The notes under the pieces are model-generated. The model ran no database searches, had not been told where the DNA came from, and was given only the letters and a program-made list of their open reading frames with translations. Both the position numbers and the translations under genes were made by a program. Positions 5,386-6,613 of a stretch of DNA of 6,613 nt are shown piece by piece (the stretch's first letter is position 1; each line of letters opens with the position of its first letter). The stretch covers positions 1 through 6,613 of the forward strand of contig DAXV01000066.1 of the NCBI GenBank assembly GCA_002506595.1, given 5' to 3'. The stretch comes from Acidilobaceae archaeon UBA158 (GTDB lineage: Archaea; Thermoproteota; Thermoprotei_A; Sulfolobales; Acidilobaceae).

Positions 5386-5582
5386 TGCTTGCCCTCTTCC
5401 TTGTTTGTTTTATCATTATTTGTAATCTCCTTAAGTTCTTTCTCTACTTCCATTTGACCCTTTTTAAATTCTCCAACTGCTCTGCCAAAAGCCCTAGCTA
5501 TTTCAGGAATTTTTGTTGCCCCTCCAAATAATATAGCTATTACAACAATAACTATAAGCCAATCAACTAAACTATCAAGCAT
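5382..5582 (-). CDS. tatA: TatA/E-family pore protein of the twin-arginine translocase
   Basis: 66 residues, typical for the family. The order is a short extracytoplasmic N-terminus, a membrane helix (about 6-18), the conserved F19-G20 hinge, an amphipathic helix (about 24-41, K-I-P-E-I-A-R-A-F-G-R-A) containing the usual P-E/I-A-R pattern, and a charged Lys/Glu-rich C-terminal tail. TatA oligomerises after TatC binds a folded substrate and forms the passage across the membrane. ATG 5582 has a strong ribosome-binding site, GAGGAGGT, 7 nt upstream. It is divergent from tatC across 198 nt and overlaps the TPR gene by 4 nt. One TatA-type protein is seen here and no TatB; archaeal Tat systems usually work with TatA and TatC only. 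Confidence 0.93.
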   Translation of the reverse strand: MLDSLVDWLIVIVVIAILFGGATKIPEIARAFGRAVGEFKKGQMEVEKELKEITNNDKTNKEEGKQ

Positions 5583-5589
5583 GCCAGTT

Positions 5590-5597
5590 ACCTCCTC
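5590..5597 (-). promoter_or_regulatory. Strong Shine-Dalgarno GAGGAGGT of tatA
   Basis: Read on the minus strand, GAGGAGGT ends 7 nt before the tatA ATG at 5582. It is of the general GGAGGT type rather than the GGTGA type used by the cbsA, soxL and soxN genes. Confidence 0.7.
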
Positions 5598-5622
5598 GTA
5601 AATTTATTACAGGCTAAGAATA

Positions 5623-5637
5623 CTTATATCCTTATAT
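5623..5637 (-). promoter_or_regulatory. Likely TATA element(s) of the tatA-TPR unit
   Basis: On the minus strand two ATATAAG words lie 8 nt apart (plus-strand CTTATAT at 5623-5629 and 5631-5637). With about 25 nt to the start site, transcription would begin near 5600-5609, just ahead of the GAGGAGGT site. The tandem spacing could give two nearby start sites. Confidence 0.45.
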
Positions 5638-5720
5638 GATTTTTAATTTTAATTTTGTACTTAATTAAAAAAATGCCTAAATTTTAGTATGGAAAGGGAA
5701 CTATTAAGAATCACATTTAG

Positions 5721-5728
5721 TTTTATAA
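5721..5728 (+). promoter_or_regulatory. Likely TATA box of tatC
   Basis: TTTTATAA fits the crenarchaeal TATA consensus. It predicts transcription starting near 5750, giving a leader of about 30 nt that includes the GGGGAT site at 5766-5771. TTTTAAA at 5748-5754 is an alternative that would give a nearly leaderless mRNA. Confidence 0.45.
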
Positions 5729-5738
5729 TCAAAATTAT

Positions 5739-5760
5739 TAATTCTTATTTTAAAGAATTA
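5739..5760. repeat. 8-bp perfect inverted repeat upstream of tatC
   Basis: TAATTCTT (5739-5746) and AAGAATTA (5753-5760) are exact reverse complements separated by ATTTTA. The element lies between the proposed TATA box and the tatC ribosome-binding site. It could be a dimeric-regulator operator or a small leader hairpin. The AT-rich background lowers its significance. Confidence 0.4.
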
Positions 5761-5780
5761 TATTAGGGGATAACAATAAA

Positions 5781-6575
5781 ATGCAAAATTCCAGCTCAAT
5801 ACTAAATGAATATTATAAATATTTTAATGAGTTATTAAGAAGGCTTCTTATACCTACAATATTTTTTATAGTTGTGTTAATATTAGTAATGTTTTTTAAA
5901 TTTAACAAGGTTGAAATAAATAAATTATATATATATTATCCCTTTCCATCGTTAACTAATAGCACGAGCGTAATTATATTCAAAAAGATACGTAACTTCA
6001 TGTTACCTAAAAATATGATCTTAATATCAGTTAATGCTTTTGATCCTCTTATAAGTAGCCTATACACATCATCATTAATATCTGCAATAATAAGTTCCCC
6101 TTTATGGATATATGAAATATACGCATTTATCTTTCCTGCTTTAACACAAAAAGAGAGAAAAACCATAAATATGTTTATCATACCATCAATAATATTATTC
6201 ATTTTTGGTGCTTTATTCTCATATTTTATTATTCTTCCCGCTATATTTAGATTTATGTATTATCTAGATTTAGGAATTGGTGTTTTACCGAGCTTAAGTA
6301 TTAGGGCATTCATTTCAACAGTACTGTCTTTTGTATTATTGGTAGGTATATCTTTTGAATATCCCATAGTTATAATGGCTCTTACTTACATAGGTTTTGT
6401 AGATTATAAAACGTTACTTAAATATTGGAGATATGCTATTGCAATATCTTTTATTATTGCATTAATAATATCTCCTGGTGCAACTGGAGGAATTATTGAA
6501 ATTACTATAGGATTAACCTTAAGTGGGCTTTACTTTTTAGGAATACTAATTTCCAAATATATTATAAAAAGATGA
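5781..6575 (+). CDS. tatC: TatC, receptor subunit of the twin-arginine translocase
   Basis: 264 residues, within the usual 230-300 range, with six membrane helices (about 22-40, 93-118, 131-153, 176-203, 216-233 and 237-257). Family landmarks are present. The cytoplasmic N-terminus has Y-F-N-E17-L-L-R-R, equivalent to the H-L-x-E-L-R-x-R segment. F87-D-P and then S-P-L-W-I-Y-E-I-Y-A-F-I-F-P-A-L (106-121) run into K-E125-R, the first cytoplasmic loop that binds the RR motif. G-I-S-F-E193-Y-P matches the buried Glu of helix 4. S231-P-G after helix 5 matches the conserved T/S-P. TatC recognises twin-arginine signals of folded proteins such as Rieske proteins, one of which lies 3.6 kb upstream. 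ATG 5781 follows a modest GGGGAT site (5766-5771). It is divergent from tatA. The first external loop is long and has a sequon at N60. Confidence 0.95.
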   Translation: MQNSSSILNEYYKYFNELLRRLLIPTIFFIVVLILVMFFKFNKVEINKLYIYYPFPSLTNSTSVIIFKKIRNFMLPKNMILISVNAFDPLISSLYTSSLISAIISSPLWIYEIYAFIFPALTQKERKTINMFIIPSIILFIFGALFSYFIILPAIFRFMYYLDLGIGVLPSLSIRAFISTVLSFVLLVGISFEYPIVIMALTYIGFVDYKTLLKYWRYAIAISFIIALIISPGATGGIIEITIGLTLSGLYFLGILISKYIIKR

Positions 6576-6577
6576 TA

Positions 6578-6603
6578 ACTGTTTTAATTATTAATTTATT
6601 AAA
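6578..6603 (+). terminator. Possible T-rich terminator after tatC
   Basis: A T-rich stretch with a T4 run starts a few bases after the tatC TGA, with no stem-loop. This resembles archaeal U-rich termination regions. The window ends soon after, so the next gene cannot be seen. Confidence 0.3.
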
Positions 6604-6613
6604 TAACAAAAAT

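Noticed and set aside
5936..6202. Open frame of 88 codons on the minus strand opposite tatC
   Set aside because: It is antisense to the conserved TatC core, a frame that stays open because of hydrophobic codons on the other strand. It has no supporting start signal.

Overview
The window is an AT-rich (roughly 30 % GC by eye), gene-dense archaeal segment. It most likely comes from a thermoacidophilic crenarchaeon (Thermoproteota). The evidence is crenarchaeal-type GGTGA Shine-Dalgarno sites, a GTG start, AGA/AGG-ATA codon use, a sequon-rich exported cytochrome with a Thr/Ser-rich stalk, and a Rieske/cytochrome b pair like those of the Sulfolobales cbsAB-soxLN-odsN locus. A low-GC member of Acidilobales (for example a Caldisphaera-like organism) or of Sulfolobales would fit, but the genus cannot be fixed from this sequence alone.

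Layout. 1-264 is non-coding, very AT-rich upstream sequence. 277-4730 (+) is a five-gene block: a CbsA-like exported mono-heme cytochrome b (277-1482), a Rieske iron-sulfur protein SoxL-like (1558-2175), a long fused cytochrome b SoxN-like (2185-3552), an unknown 77-residue two-helix membrane protein (3557-3790), and a nine- to ten-helix membrane protein that may be the CbsB counterpart (3771-4730). The last four genes are tightly coupled, with a Shine-Dalgarno overlapping the preceding stop or actual gene overlaps. The first is separated by a 75-nt gap that contains an imperfect hairpin. This block meets a convergent minus-strand pair, tatA (5382-5582) and a TPR protein (4732-5385), at an almost perfect 29-bp palindrome that contains both stop codons and probably terminates both transcripts. 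tatC (5781-6575, +) diverges from tatA across a 198-nt promoter region.

How it works together. The first block probably encodes an alternative quinol-oxidising complex (bc1 analogue) of the type purified as cytochrome ba from Acidianus ambivalens. The Rieske protein has a twin-arginine-like (KR) signal, so it needs the Tat translocase to carry its folded, cluster-loaded domain across the membrane. The core Tat genes (tatA and tatC) sit immediately next door, which makes the region an 'electron-transfer complex plus its export machine' neighbourhood. The TPR protein translationally coupled to tatA is a candidate Tat accessory factor.

The points most worth following are the Lys in place of the expected fourth heme-ligating His in the cytochrome b, the PDWY Qo motif, the KR Tat motif, the unknown 77-residue subunit candidate, the TPR-tatA coupling, and the palindromic shared terminator.
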